NCBI GenBank assembly: GCA_022795445.1
Contig: JAAWGR010000004.1
Coordinates: 1-64,000 of the forward strand
DNA from: Oscillibacter sp.
Lineage (GTDB): Bacteria; Bacillota; Clostridia; Oscillospirales; Oscillospiraceae
Length of the DNA: 64,000 nucleotides
Direction of reading: 5' to 3'
Position 1 is the stretch's first letter. The number at the start of each line of letters is the position of its first letter. Under the pieces are notes generated by a model. The model made no database searches. It had not been told where the DNA came from and was given only the letters and a program-made list of their open reading frames with translations. Shown here in pieces: positions 37,918 to 47,431 of the stretch. The position numbers and the translations under genes were made by a program.

Positions 37918-38550
37918 TTATTTCCTATATAAAAGCTCTTCAAAACTTCGAATATACACATCACAGAAACTCCGCATTTCCGGTTCATCTTGAGCAAAAT
38001 ACCGGTCATAAACACCAATCACCCGCATCCTCGCCGCCCGCGCCCCGCGGCAAGCTGACAGGCTGTCGTCAAAGATTGTGCAGTCCTCCGGGACCACACC
38101 TGCTGCCGCTGCCGCCGCCTGCCAAATTTCCGGCTGCTTCTTCTCCATTCCCAAGTCTTGGGCAAACGTCACACGGTCAAAATATTTTTCCAAATCCAAA
38201 TGCTCCAGCGCTGTGTGGCAGTGCTCTGGCACACTGGAGGTTACCACTGCCAGCGTCCGGCCTTCTGCCTTGCACTGCTTCAGGTAAGCCCGTACGCCCG
38301 GCTTGACCGGCACATTGGCATAGGCATCCTTTGCCAACTCCATCCACTCCGCCATAATCTCCTCGCAGGATTCTTCCAAACGGCAAAATTCCTTTGTAAA
38401 TTTTGCCGCTAATGGGAAAATCGTGTGGGAAACGCCCTCATAATAGGCATGTGTATAGGACATCCCACGGCGGGACAGGAATTCCCGGTCTACATTTTTC
38501 CATACGCCGTTTGAATCAATCAACGTCCCATCCAAATCAAAGAAATACAA
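37918..38550 (-). CDS. HAD-family hydrolase
   Basis: 'MYFFDLDGTLIDSNGVW', 'VVTSSVPEH', 'IFDDSLSACRGARAARM'. Confidence 0.9.
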   Translation of the reverse strand: MYFFDLDGTLIDSNGVWKNVDREFLSRRGMSYTHAYYEGVSHTIFPLAAKFTKEFCRLEESCEEIMAEWMELAKDAYANVPVKPGVRAYLKQCKAEGRTLAVVTSSVPEHCHTALEHLDLEKYFDRVTFAQDLGMEKKQPEIWQAAAAAAGVVPEDCTIFDDSLSACRGARAARMRVIGVYDRYFAQDEPEMRSFCDVYIRSFEELLYRK

Positions 38551-38553
38551 CGC

Positions 38554-39171
38554 TCAATCCTCCTCTTCCAGCCAGAAGCGCCAAGGGAAATCCTTGGCCT
38601 CCTCCGCATAATCTACGCCGATCCGCGGTCCCGTTTTGACCTGCTCTTCCGGAACCGGCGGCGTAGTCATCCCAATGTCTTCCAAACAGTCACAAACAAA
38701 TAATACATCGGCCGTCAGGTCTAAGCCGTTCTCCGCCTTTGTCAACGACAAGGCGCGGCAGACCTTTCCCGGGCCATTTAGAAAATTCTTCTTCCGGTAA
38801 GGCGTCAAGGGCTTATCCCCATAACGCAGACGCTTCATGGTTCCCTCTCCCACTAACGGCGACAAGCCGCGAATCAAAACGGCAGCTGGCTCGCCTTCCG
38901 GCTCGGTGACAAAATTCAGACAGTTGTACATCCCATATATTAGATAAATGTAAGCGTAACCCGGCGGAAAGAACAGCGTGGCTGTCCGAGCTGTTTTGCG
39001 GTAATTGTATGCATGGCACGCCTTGTCGCAGCGGCCAATATAGGCCTCTGTTTCCACGATGCGGCCCGCCAGAAACTGCCCGTTCAGACGGCGAACCAGC
39101 ACTTTGCCCAATAATTGGCGCGCCGCCTCCAATGTATCCTGGTTATAGAATTCCCGGGAAAGCCTTGCCAT
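38554..39171 (-). CDS. 3-methyladenine DNA glycosylase (AAG family)
   Basis: 'GRIVETEAYIGRCDKACHAYNYRKTARTATLFFPPGYAYIYLIYGMYNCLNFVTEPEGEPAAVLIRG'. Confidence 0.93.
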   Translation of the reverse strand: MARLSREFYNQDTLEAARQLLGKVLVRRLNGQFLAGRIVETEAYIGRCDKACHAYNYRKTARTATLFFPPGYAYIYLIYGMYNCLNFVTEPEGEPAAVLIRGLSPLVGEGTMKRLRYGDKPLTPYRKKNFLNGPGKVCRALSLTKAENGLDLTADVLFVCDCLEDIGMTTPPVPEEQVKTGPRIGVDYAEEAKDFPWRFWLEEED

Positions 39172-39349
39172 TTTCTCACCTCAGTGTTACAATATCGATT
39201 TATGCAGCGGCTTGCTTTCCGCCATAGTATAACCATCATTTTAATTCAAAAAAGAAGAGCGCAGAATCTAACCGCCGCTGTGCGGCTATTATATCATGAA
39301 CGACGGTGGGACACAAGAGAAAACCCACCCAGTAAAGAGAGGAATCGAT

Positions 39350-40255
39350 ATGAAAGTAAACCGTATCCGTCAAAACGTACTGCCGCTGATTACAGCGTTG
39401 ATTTGGGGTACCGCGTTCGTTGCCCAAAGCGTGGGCGCAGACTACATGGGCCCCTTCACCTTCAATGGCCTCCGAGCTGTGATCGCCTTTTTCTTCCTGC
39501 TGGCCCTATGCGCCTTGCGGCGTTCTATGCGCCGGAACGTACAAACCGAAACCGCGCCTGCCTCCCGGCGGGATTTGGCTTTGGGCGGCCTGTGCTGCGG
39601 CTCCGCGCTGGCAATTGCCAGTTTCTTTCAGCAAAAGGGAATCGAAACCACCACCTCCGGCAAAGCCGGCTTTATTACTGCGCTGTACATCGTTCTGGTA
39701 CCGATTATGGGCCTTTTCCTGCACAAGCGGGTCCCCAAAACTGTGTGGGGCAGCGTTGTTTTGGCTGTGGCAGGGCTTTATTGCCTCTGCATTACAGAAA
39801 ATTTCTCCATCACCAGCGGCGACTTTTACATTTTGCTCTGTGCGTTCTGCTTTGCAGTACAGATTATGGTTGTTGACCATTTCACCCAGAAAGTCGACGG
39901 CGTTGAACTTTCCTGCGCACAATTCCTGGTGATGACCGTCATCTCTATCCTTGGGATGCTGACGGAACCGTTCCCGCCGGCAGAGACTTTGAGCGCCTGG
40001 ATTTGGCCGGTGCTGTACGTGGGCGTTTTTTCCAGCGGCGTGGCATATACGCTGCAAATCCTGGCGCAAAAGGATTCCGACCCGGCGGTGGTGTCCTTGC
40101 TGATGAGCATGGAATCTGTGTTTGCCACCATTGCAGGGGCCATTATTTTGGGGGACCGCATGAGTGGTAAGGAGTATTTTGGCTGTGTGCTGATGCTTGC
40201 GGCAGTGATTTTGGCACAGCTTCCAGAACCAAAGCAGAAAACTGCGCAGGATTAG
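39350..40255 (+). CDS. DMT/EamA family transporter
   Basis: 10-TM pattern; 'VNRIRQNVLPLITALIWGTAFVAQ'. Confidence 0.88.
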   Translation: MKVNRIRQNVLPLITALIWGTAFVAQSVGADYMGPFTFNGLRAVIAFFFLLALCALRRSMRRNVQTETAPASRRDLALGGLCCGSALAIASFFQQKGIETTTSGKAGFITALYIVLVPIMGLFLHKRVPKTVWGSVVLAVAGLYCLCITENFSITSGDFYILLCAFCFAVQIMVVDHFTQKVDGVELSCAQFLVMTVISILGMLTEPFPPAETLSAWIWPVLYVGVFSSGVAYTLQILAQKDSDPAVVSLLMSMESVFATIAGAIILGDRMSGKEYFGCVLMLAAVILAQLPEPKQKTAQD

Positions 40256-40388
40256 AGCGTATAGGCTCTGTACATCCCCGTTGAGTGTCGAAGCAGCGAC
40301 GCAGGCAGCTATGCAAGGGTGTCGCTGGACAAAAATGGATTTGTGTGTTATGATAAGGAGGTATCCTGTTTATGATTGAGGTGATTCC

Positions 40389-41114
40389 GTGCGAGTTGAC
40401 GTTCTAGGCGTTGGCTTTGATAATTTGACCATGATGGAAGCCGTTGAACAGGGCATGGCCCTGCTGAACAGCCCTGGAGCACACTACGTCGCTACCCCAA
40501 ACCCGGAAATCGTGGAACTTTGCCGGGAAAATCCGGCGGCCCGGCAGGCCGTCAACGGTGCGGACCTGGTCCTTGCCGACGGCATTGGCGTAATCAAAGG
40601 GGCCGCTATGTTGGGTACCCCCCTGCGAGACCGTGTTCCTGGTATTGAATTCGCCACTGGACTGATGGCCCGTATGGCAAAGGATCACCGCTCCCTCTAC
40701 CTGTTGGGTGCAAAGCCCGGCGTTGCAGAAGCTGCCGCGAAAAACCTCAAGGAACGTTACTTCGGCTTGAAAATCGCCGGAACCCACGATGGCTACTTTC
40801 AGGATGACATCCCCGTTGTCAACGCCATCCGAGCCAGCGGCGCGGATGTAGTGTTTGTATGCCTGGGAGCGCCAAAGCAGGAACTTTGGATGGCCAAGTA
40901 CGGCGCAGAAACCGGCGCGCACCTGCTCTGCGGCCTTGGCGGAAGCCTGAACGTATTCGCAGGCGTCGCAGAACGCGCCCCAAAATTCTGGCGTGACCAT
41001 GGACTGGAATGGTTCTACCGCTTATGCAAAGAACCCTCCCGTTTGGGCCGTATGATGAAATTGCCGCTGTTTCTCATCCATGTGCAGCAGGAGAAAAAGA
41101 AAAATGAAGGGTAA
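40389..41114 (+). CDS. WecG/TagA/CpsF family glycosyltransferase
   Basis: 'HYVATPNPEIVELCRENP', 'LVLADGIGVI', 'GADVVFVCLGAPKQELWM'; GTG start. Confidence 0.92.
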   Translation: MRVDVLGVGFDNLTMMEAVEQGMALLNSPGAHYVATPNPEIVELCRENPAARQAVNGADLVLADGIGVIKGAAMLGTPLRDRVPGIEFATGLMARMAKDHRSLYLLGAKPGVAEAAAKNLKERYFGLKIAGTHDGYFQDDIPVVNAIRASGADVVFVCLGAPKQELWMAKYGAETGAHLLCGLGGSLNVFAGVAERAPKFWRDHGLEWFYRLCKEPSRLGRMMKLPLFLIHVQQEKKKNEG

Positions 41115-41781
41115 ACTCATCGTATTCGAGGGCACTGATGGCTCCGGTAAGGCCACACAGGCCAAACTGCTTTTCCAGCGCATGTTTGCACGAGGGTTGT
41201 CCTGCCGGGAAATTGATTTCCCGCGCTATGGCAACCCCTTTGCCGCCCCCGTGGAACGTTATCTGCGCGGCGCACTTGGAAACCATCCTGGTGATATAAG
41301 CGCCTATGCTTCCTCCACCTTCTTCGCTGTGGACCGCTTTGCGTCCTATAAGGAAGATTGGGGCTCGTTTTATGAGGCGGGCGGCATTGTCGTTGCAAAC
41401 CGCTATACCACCTCCAATGCCGTTCATCAGGCCCCGAAACTGCCTGCGTCAGAACGGCTGGAATATTTGGATTGGCTTTTTGACCTGGAATACCACCGCT
41501 TGGGCCTGCCTGCACCGGACCTGGTGCTCTATCTGGACATGCCTTACGAGGTATCCGAAAAAATGCTCCGGCACCGGGAACAAGAGACCGGCGCTAACGC
41601 CGACATCCATGAACAGGACGGCGGATACCTCCGCCGCTGCCGGGAGGCTGCACGGGATATCGCCCTGCGGTATGGCTGGAACGTTGTGGACTGCGCCGCC
41701 GGGGATGCTCCCCGTCTACCAGACGATATCCACCGTCAGGTGGCCGCATTGGTAAAAAACACCTTGGGGTTGTCCATTTGA
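41104..41781 (+). CDS. tmk: Thymidylate kinase
   Basis: 'KLIVFEGTDGSGKATQAKLLFQRM', 'DLVLYLDMPYEVSEKML'. Confidence 0.92.
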   Translation: MKGKLIVFEGTDGSGKATQAKLLFQRMFARGLSCREIDFPRYGNPFAAPVERYLRGALGNHPGDISAYASSTFFAVDRFASYKEDWGSFYEAGGIVVANRYTTSNAVHQAPKLPASERLEYLDWLFDLEYHRLGLPAPDLVLYLDMPYEVSEKMLRHREQETGANADIHEQDGGYLRRCREAARDIALRYGWNVVDCAAGDAPRLPDDIHRQVAALVKNTLGLSI

Positions 41782-41827
41782 CGACCGGAAAAACGGGACG
41801 CTTTCGCGCCCCGCTTCGTCCTGCATC

Positions 41828-42058
41828 TTAGCAGCAGCTGTCGTTGTTGCAGCAGCAGTTGTTATTGTTGCAGCCACAGCCGCAGCCACAACCGCAGTTA
41901 CAGCCGCAGCCGCAATTGTTTCCACAACCGCAGCCGCAGTTGTTACCGCCGCCACAGCCACAGCTGCCGCCGGTTCCGCCGCAGCAGCAGCACAGCAGAA
42001 TGACGATGAGAATGAGCCACATGCAGGAGCCGTCGTTGTTACCATTGTTGAACCACAT
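41828..42058 (-). CDS. Cys/Gly/Asn-rich small membrane-anchored protein
   Basis: 76 aa MWFNNGNNDGSCMWLILIVILLCCCCGG...GCGCGNNCGCGCNCGCGCGCGCNNNNCCCNNDSCC; 23 Cys. Confidence 0.65.
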   Translation of the reverse strand: MWFNNGNNDGSCMWLILIVILLCCCCGGTGGSCGCGGGNNCGCGCGNNCGCGCNCGCGCGCGCNNNNCCCNNDSCC

Positions 42059-42182
42059 AAATATGTCACCTCTTGTTTTGTTGTAACACATTCTATGCAC
42101 CAGGTTCCTCGCAGGAGCCTGGCCGTTTAAAATCTACCCCGTCCTTTTTTGGGACCCCGCGAGACACAAGGAGGTTTTTGTC

Positions 42183-43355
42183 ATGGCAGACCACAAAAAC
42201 GGCGATACCGCCAGCTGGGACAAAGAACAGGTCCGCCGCGCCCAGCCGCCTCAGAAGCGGCCCCGGCGCAAGCGCCGCCACCGGTTTGCATTCGCCTTGC
42301 TGAAACTTGTACTGCACATCGTGTTCGTGCTGCTGGCATCGGCACTGCTGGCGGAGATTGGATGGCTGCTGTTCTCTGATTTCTGCTCCCTCAACAACGG
42401 CGGACAAAAGGCAACGGAAAATATTTCCGTTCAGATCACCGCAGACGACACCGTCAGCTCTATCGCAGAGAAACTGGGTGAGGCAGGGTTGGTCGATTAC
42501 CCCTGGTTCTTCCGCCTTTACGCTCAGTTCTCCCACGCGGAGGAAAAAATCGGAATCGGCACCTACAACCTCAATAATGATATGGATTACCATGCCCTGA
42601 TTGCCGGTATGCACAGCTCCTCTGGCAGCATGAATGAGGATACTGTACGCGTAACGATCCCCGAGGGCTACACCGTTGCCCAAACCATTTCTCTGCTGGC
42701 AAAAAACGGCGTTAATACGGAAACTGCCTTGCTGGAAGCCGCTAAGACCGCCAATTTTAATTACGACTTTATAGACAACGATTCTGAGGAGATCAGCCGG
42801 CTGGAAGGCTATCTGTTTCCCGACACCTATGACTTCTATGTCAACGAAAAACCTGCCAGCGCTCTTAACCGCTTGATCTCCAACTTCAACAGCAAAATCG
42901 ACGATGAGCTCCTTACCGCTGCAGAGGCCCGAGGATATAACCTCCACAAGATTATTACCATCGCCTCTCTCATTGAAAAGGAAACCGACGGCTCTGACCA
43001 AGACCGCATTGCCTCTGTCATCTACAACCGCCTGGACGGTCCGGGCGACAAAGCCGGAACTTATGGGATGCTCCAGGTCGACGCCTCCCTCCTCTACGGC
43101 CTGCCTGACAACCATGAGGGTCCTATTACCCAGACCGACATGCAGCTGGATTCGCCCTACAATCTTTATAAAAACGCTGGGCTTCCGCCGACACCCATCG
43201 CAAACCCTGGCCTCGCGGCTATCAGCGCCGCCTTGGACCCGGAACACACCGACTACTATTATTACGCCCTCGGCAAGGATTCGCGGCACCACTTCTTCAC
43301 AAACTACAACGACCATATCAACTTCGTCAACAGCAGTGAATATTATGGGAACTAA
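42183..43355 (+). CDS. mltG: Endolytic transglycosylase MltG
   Basis: 'DTVSSIAEKLGEAGLV', 'RLEGYLFPDTYDF', 'ASLIEKET', 'YNLYKNAGLPPTPIANPGLAAISAAL'. Confidence 0.94.
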   Translation: MADHKNGDTASWDKEQVRRAQPPQKRPRRKRRHRFAFALLKLVLHIVFVLLASALLAEIGWLLFSDFCSLNNGGQKATENISVQITADDTVSSIAEKLGEAGLVDYPWFFRLYAQFSHAEEKIGIGTYNLNNDMDYHALIAGMHSSSGSMNEDTVRVTIPEGYTVAQTISLLAKNGVNTETALLEAAKTANFNYDFIDNDSEEISRLEGYLFPDTYDFYVNEKPASALNRLISNFNSKIDDELLTAAEARGYNLHKIITIASLIEKETDGSDQDRIASVIYNRLDGPGDKAGTYGMLQVDASLLYGLPDNHEGPITQTDMQLDSPYNLYKNAGLPPTPIANPGLAAISAALDPEHTDYYYYALGKDSRHHFFTNYNDHINFVNSSEYYGN

Positions 43356-44562
43356 ACCGGAACTGCTAGCCCCGGCGGGGGATATGGAACGCCTGCGGAT
43401 GGCTGTGCTTTACGGTGCGGACGCCGTATATCTGGCGGGAGCCAGCTTTGGGATGCGGGCTTTTGCCGGAAACTTCACCACCCCAGAGGAATTGCGGGAG
43501 GCCGTTGCGTTCGCTCACGGGCACGGCGTGCGTGTTCACTGCACCGTCAACACCATGCCCCGAAACGATGAGGCCGACTACCTCCCCGCTTACCTGGAAC
43601 TGCTGGAAGATATCGGCGTCGACGCCGTGATCGTGGCCGACCTGGGCGCGTTCGCTCTGGCGGGAAAACATGCGCCCCGTTTGGAACGCCATGTTTCCAC
43701 CCAGGCTGGGATCACCAACTATCAGGCGGCACGGGCTTGGTACGATGCAGGCGCAAAGCGCGTTATCCTCGCCCGGGAACTGAGCTTGGAAGAAATCCGC
43801 ACAATTCGGGACAAAACGCCCCCTGCCTTGCAAATCGAAGTCTTTATCCATGGGGCTATGTGCGTCAGCTATTCCGGACGATGCCTCCTCAGCAACTATA
43901 TGACCGGACGGGATTCCAGCCGCGGCGCCTGCGCCCAGCCCTGCCGTTACCGTTATGCTCTGATGGAGGAAAAACGCCCAGGCGAATATTTTCCCATTGA
44001 AGAAGACGCCGACGGAAGCTATATCATGAATTCCCGCGATATGTGCATGATCGACCACCTGTCGGACCTTTTGGGGCTGGACAGCTTGAAAATTGAGGGC
44101 CGGGCTAAGTCTGCCTACTACGCCGCCATTATAACCGGCGCCTACCGCCACTGTCTGGACGCGGTAGCGGCGGGCCTGCCGCCTGACCCCGTGTGGCGGG
44201 ATGAAGTCAACCATGTCAGCCACCGGCCTTATGCTACTGGATTCTTCTACGGTCAGCCAGGGCAGTATTATGCCAATTCCCGCTACATTCGGGAATGGCA
44301 GGTCGCCGCTGTTGTTACGGACTGCGACGAGGCAGGGAATGCCCTGCTATCCCTGCGGAACAAGTTCCATCAGGGAGATACCGTAGAACTGGTGGGTCCG
44401 GACCTGCGGCCCTTCGCTATTACTGTTCCGGAGATGACCGATTTGGATGGACAGCCGCTGGAAGAACCCCGAACGCCGCAGATGCTTTTTAAGATGCAGC
44501 TCCCCAAACCTGTGCCGCCGTGGACGCTGGTGCGTCGGGCAGTGGAGTTGTCCGCAAAGTAA
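43345..44562 (+). CDS. U32 family peptidase
   Basis: 'KPELLAPAGDMERLRMAVLYGADAVYL', 'EVFIHGAMCVSYSGRCLLSNYMTGRDSSRGACAQPCRY'; overlaps mltG by 11 bp. Confidence 0.94.
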   Translation: MGTKPELLAPAGDMERLRMAVLYGADAVYLAGASFGMRAFAGNFTTPEELREAVAFAHGHGVRVHCTVNTMPRNDEADYLPAYLELLEDIGVDAVIVADLGAFALAGKHAPRLERHVSTQAGITNYQAARAWYDAGAKRVILARELSLEEIRTIRDKTPPALQIEVFIHGAMCVSYSGRCLLSNYMTGRDSSRGACAQPCRYRYALMEEKRPGEYFPIEEDADGSYIMNSRDMCMIDHLSDLLGLDSLKIEGRAKSAYYAAIITGAYRHCLDAVAAGLPPDPVWRDEVNHVSHRPYATGFFYGQPGQYYANSRYIREWQVAAVVTDCDEAGNALLSLRNKFHQGDTVELVGPDLRPFAITVPEMTDLDGQPLEEPRTPQMLFKMQLPKPVPPWTLVRRAVELSAK

Positions 44563-44577
44563 ATAGGAGTGTATGCT

Positions 44578-45975
44578 ATGAACAGCGATGTCGTCATCGT
44601 AGGGGCTGGCCCCGCTGGTATCTTCACGGCTTTGGAGATGCTGAAAAAAGGCTGCCGGAAAAAAATTATACTGGTGGAAAAAGGACAGCGCGTAGAAAAC
44701 CGTCGCTGTCCCAAGAGCCAAACCCACAAGTGCATGAACTGCAAACCCTACTGCCATATCACAACCGGCTTTTCCGGCGCAGGGGCATTCTCCGACGGCA
44801 AACTGTCCCTCAGCTATGAGGTGGGCGGCGACCTGCCGACCCTCGTCGGTCCGGAACTGGCCCAGGAGACCATCCACTACGCCGACCAGATCTACCTGGA
44901 TTTCGGCGCGGATACACACATTGAGGGTCTGGAACATGAGGAAGAACGGCGGGAAATCCGCAAGCGGGCCATCCAGGCTGGGCTGAAGCTGGTGGACTGT
45001 CCTATCCGCCACATGGGCACCGAAAAAGCGCAGGGCATCTACCTTGCCATTCAGCAGCACCTGCTGGAATCCGGTGTGGAGATCCTGTTCGGCTGCGAGT
45101 GCCGGGACTTGATTTTGGAAGATCATATCTGTAAAGGCGTGCGGGTCTTCGACGGCCATCAGGAACTGGACATCTTCGCGAAGCACACCATCGTGGCTAC
45201 CGGACGCCGGGGAGCGGATTGGCTGGAGAAACTTTGCAGCGAATATGGCATTGCCCATGGGCCTGGAACCGTTGACATCGGCGTACGGGTAGAGGTCCGC
45301 AATGAGGTCATGGAGACCGTTAACCGCGTGCTGTATGAGTCCAAACTGGTGGGTTATCCCAAGCCCTTTAAAAACAAAGTGCGGACGTTCTGCCAGAATC
45401 CCGGCGGCTTCGTCAGCCAGGAGAACTACGACAACGACCTCGCTGTCGTCAACGGCCACTCCTACAAAGAGGTTAAAAGCGACAACACAAACCTCTCCAT
45501 CCTCTGCTCCCACAACTTCAGCACCCCCTTCAACCAGCCGATCGCTTATGCGCAGAAGGTGGGTGAACTGACGAATATGCTGGGCGCAGGGCACATCCTT
45601 GTTCAGCGTTTCGGCGACATCCTGGACGGTAAACGGACCTGGCAGAAAGAATTGGCACAGTCTAACATCCGTCCTACGCTGCCAGATGTTGTGGCGGGGG
45701 ACATCACCGCCGCTATGCCCTACCGGGCTATGATCAACATCATTGGCTTCATCCAAGCCATGGATTACGTCGTTCCTGGCTTCGCCTCTTATGAGACACT
45801 GCTCTATTCCCCAGAACTCAAATTTTACTCGAACCGGGTGAAGATGGATGACGCATTCAACACCAGCCTCCAGGGACTCCACTGTCTGGGGGATTCCTCC
45901 GGATGGACACGGGGATTGATGATGTCCTCTGTGATGGGCGTCCTCATGGGGCGCAGGCTGGCGGAAGAAGTGTGA
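44578..45975 (+). CDS. FAD-dependent oxidoreductase (COG2509-like)
   Basis: 'DVVIVGAGPAGIFTALEML', 'GFSGAGAFSDGKLSLS'. Confidence 0.9.
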   Translation: MNSDVVIVGAGPAGIFTALEMLKKGCRKKIILVEKGQRVENRRCPKSQTHKCMNCKPYCHITTGFSGAGAFSDGKLSLSYEVGGDLPTLVGPELAQETIHYADQIYLDFGADTHIEGLEHEEERREIRKRAIQAGLKLVDCPIRHMGTEKAQGIYLAIQQHLLESGVEILFGCECRDLILEDHICKGVRVFDGHQELDIFAKHTIVATGRRGADWLEKLCSEYGIAHGPGTVDIGVRVEVRNEVMETVNRVLYESKLVGYPKPFKNKVRTFCQNPGGFVSQENYDNDLAVVNGHSYKEVKSDNTNLSILCSHNFSTPFNQPIAYAQKVGELTNMLGAGHILVQRFGDILDGKRTWQKELAQSNIRPTLPDVVAGDITAAMPYRAMINIIGFIQAMDYVVPGFASYETLLYSPELKFYSNRVKMDDAFNTSLQGLHCLGDSSGWTRGLMMSSVMGVLMGRRLAEEV

Positions 45976-46031
45976 CCAACAGCGGTACCAGGCAAAAATA
46001 AACTCTTTGTATAAAAGCTTGCAGTTATTGC

Positions 46032-46070
46032 AAAAAGAACGGTCTTGCCCGAGCAGGACCGTTCTTTTTT
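46032..46070 (+). terminator. Intrinsic terminator
   Basis: AAAAAGAACGGTC...GACCGTTCTTTTTT. Confidence 0.85.
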
Positions 46071-46078
46071 ACAAGCAC

Positions 46079-46747
46079 TCAGGAAATGGATGTGACATTC
46101 AACATCTCTATAACCGTCTGTCCGCTGCACTCCAGCATAATTTCCAAGTGTCCCATCAAACCCTGGGGAATGTCGAACGCGAACAAGGCAAATTTTCGGT
46201 CGTATACCGACTGTACCGCTAGTTGTTCCCGCTGATCGAACGTCTCTGTCCCAGTGGGTGTCAAGTAAACGGAGACAGCATGAACTTCTTTCTCCAAAAA
46301 ATCCTGAAAAGATACAACCAGCAAGACCTGCGTATCTGGCTCGAACAAACACCAGCCGTCTCCCAAATCCGGATGCAGGGGTGTACCCTCCCCTGTGAAC
46401 CAATAAACGCCAGTCACTTCAACACTTTCATCTTCCCCTTTATCCCACTTGATTGTAAGATACAAAACAATGGAACACAGCGCCGCAAGCATTAAAACCC
46501 CCAACGTGATAGCAGCGGTTTTCCAAAACAACGGCTTAACGCTTCCTCTGGTGGTTCCTTCCTCCCCTGTTGGAAACACAATATCCAGCACCTCTGCCAA
46601 GGTCTCCAACTTCTCCGGGCTGGGAACCGACGCCCCCAGCTCCCACTTCGACACCGCCTGACGGCTGACTTCCAGTTTCTCTGCCAAATCCTCCTGTGTC
46701 ATGCCTAACGCCTCCCGGGCAGTTTTGATGGACTCTGCAACCTTCAT
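46079..46747 (-). CDS. XRE-family regulator with TM segment and extracytoplasmic C-terminus
   Basis: 'IKTAREALGMTQEDLAEKLEVSRQAVSKWELGASVPSPEKL', TM 'AAITLGVLMLAALCSIVLYLTI'. Confidence 0.85.
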   Translation of the reverse strand: MKVAESIKTAREALGMTQEDLAEKLEVSRQAVSKWELGASVPSPEKLETLAEVLDIVFPTGEEGTTRGSVKPLFWKTAAITLGVLMLAALCSIVLYLTIKWDKGEDESVEVTGVYWFTGEGTPLHPDLGDGWCLFEPDTQVLLVVSFQDFLEKEVHAVSVYLTPTGTETFDQREQLAVQSVYDRKFALFAFDIPQGLMGHLEIMLECSGQTVIEMLNVTSIS

Positions 46748-46888
46748 GCGCCATACCTCCTTTTGATTTGATTGGTGTCAGTATAGCAGACTGCGCCGGT
46801 TGCTTCCACCAACTCCAGGCGCAACCGGACGGTTGCGCGGTATTTTTTCGACAACTGACAGATTCCCATCCTCTGTTTCGTTTTATCA

Positions 46889-47431
46889 GTGAACGGCCGC
46901 TCAAAAGGAGATGATTATACGGAACAAATTCTATTTTCTCGCCAGGAGGCGGAAGAACTGACCAACCGCTGGGCCGATACCATCCTGCGGGTGGGGTACA
47001 CCTGGACGGGCAGTCCTCAGGATGCCCAGGACGTGTGCCAGACAGTCCTGCTCAAGCTGCTCACCCATCCGGAACACTTCCCCAACGCAGAACGGGAACG
47101 TGCCTGGGTTCTGCGGGTCACGATCAATTGCTGTAAGGATTTGAAAAAATCCGCCTGGTACCGGCGACGTGTCCCCCTAGAGGCTGCCTCCAGCCGGATG
47201 GTCTGCCTGCCAGACTTGGAAGAAAGCCCTGTGCTGACGGCAGTGCAGGCGCTGCCGGAAAAATATCGGCAGGCTGTGTACCTGCGCTACTATGAAGAAT
47301 ACGACGTGAACGAAATTGCCGCAGTTATGGGCTGCAAACCTTCACAGGTCAGCACCTATCTCTACCGCGGCAAAGCAAAACTGAAAAACATGCTGGGAGG
47401 TATTTATGGACAAGAATGCATATCAGAATGA
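46889..47431 (+). CDS. Sigma-70 family (ECF) RNA polymerase sigma factor
   Basis: 'DAQDVCQTVLLKLLTHPEHF', 'LPEKYRQAVYLRYYEEYDVNEIAAVMGCKPSQVSTYLYRGKAKLK'; GTG start uncertain. Confidence 0.85.
   Translation: MNGRSKGDDYTEQILFSRQEAEELTNRWADTILRVGYTWTGSPQDAQDVCQTVLLKLLTHPEHFPNAERERAWVLRVTINCCKDLKKSAWYRRRVPLEAASSRMVCLPDLEESPVLTAVQALPEKYRQAVYLRYYEEYDVNEIAAVMGCKPSQVSTYLYRGKAKLKNMLGGIYGQECISE

Noticed and set aside
41844-42086. Gln/Pro-rich plus-strand ORF (LQQQLLLLQPQPQPQ...)
   Set aside because: Reverse reading of the Cys/Gly/Asn repeat gene, which has a better start context and a plausible TM-plus-repeat layout.
42093-43316. 407 aa minus-strand ORF
   Set aside because: Antisense shadow of mltG.
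44347-45882. 511 aa minus-strand ORF
   Set aside because: Antisense to the U32 peptidase end and FAD-dependent oxidoreductase.
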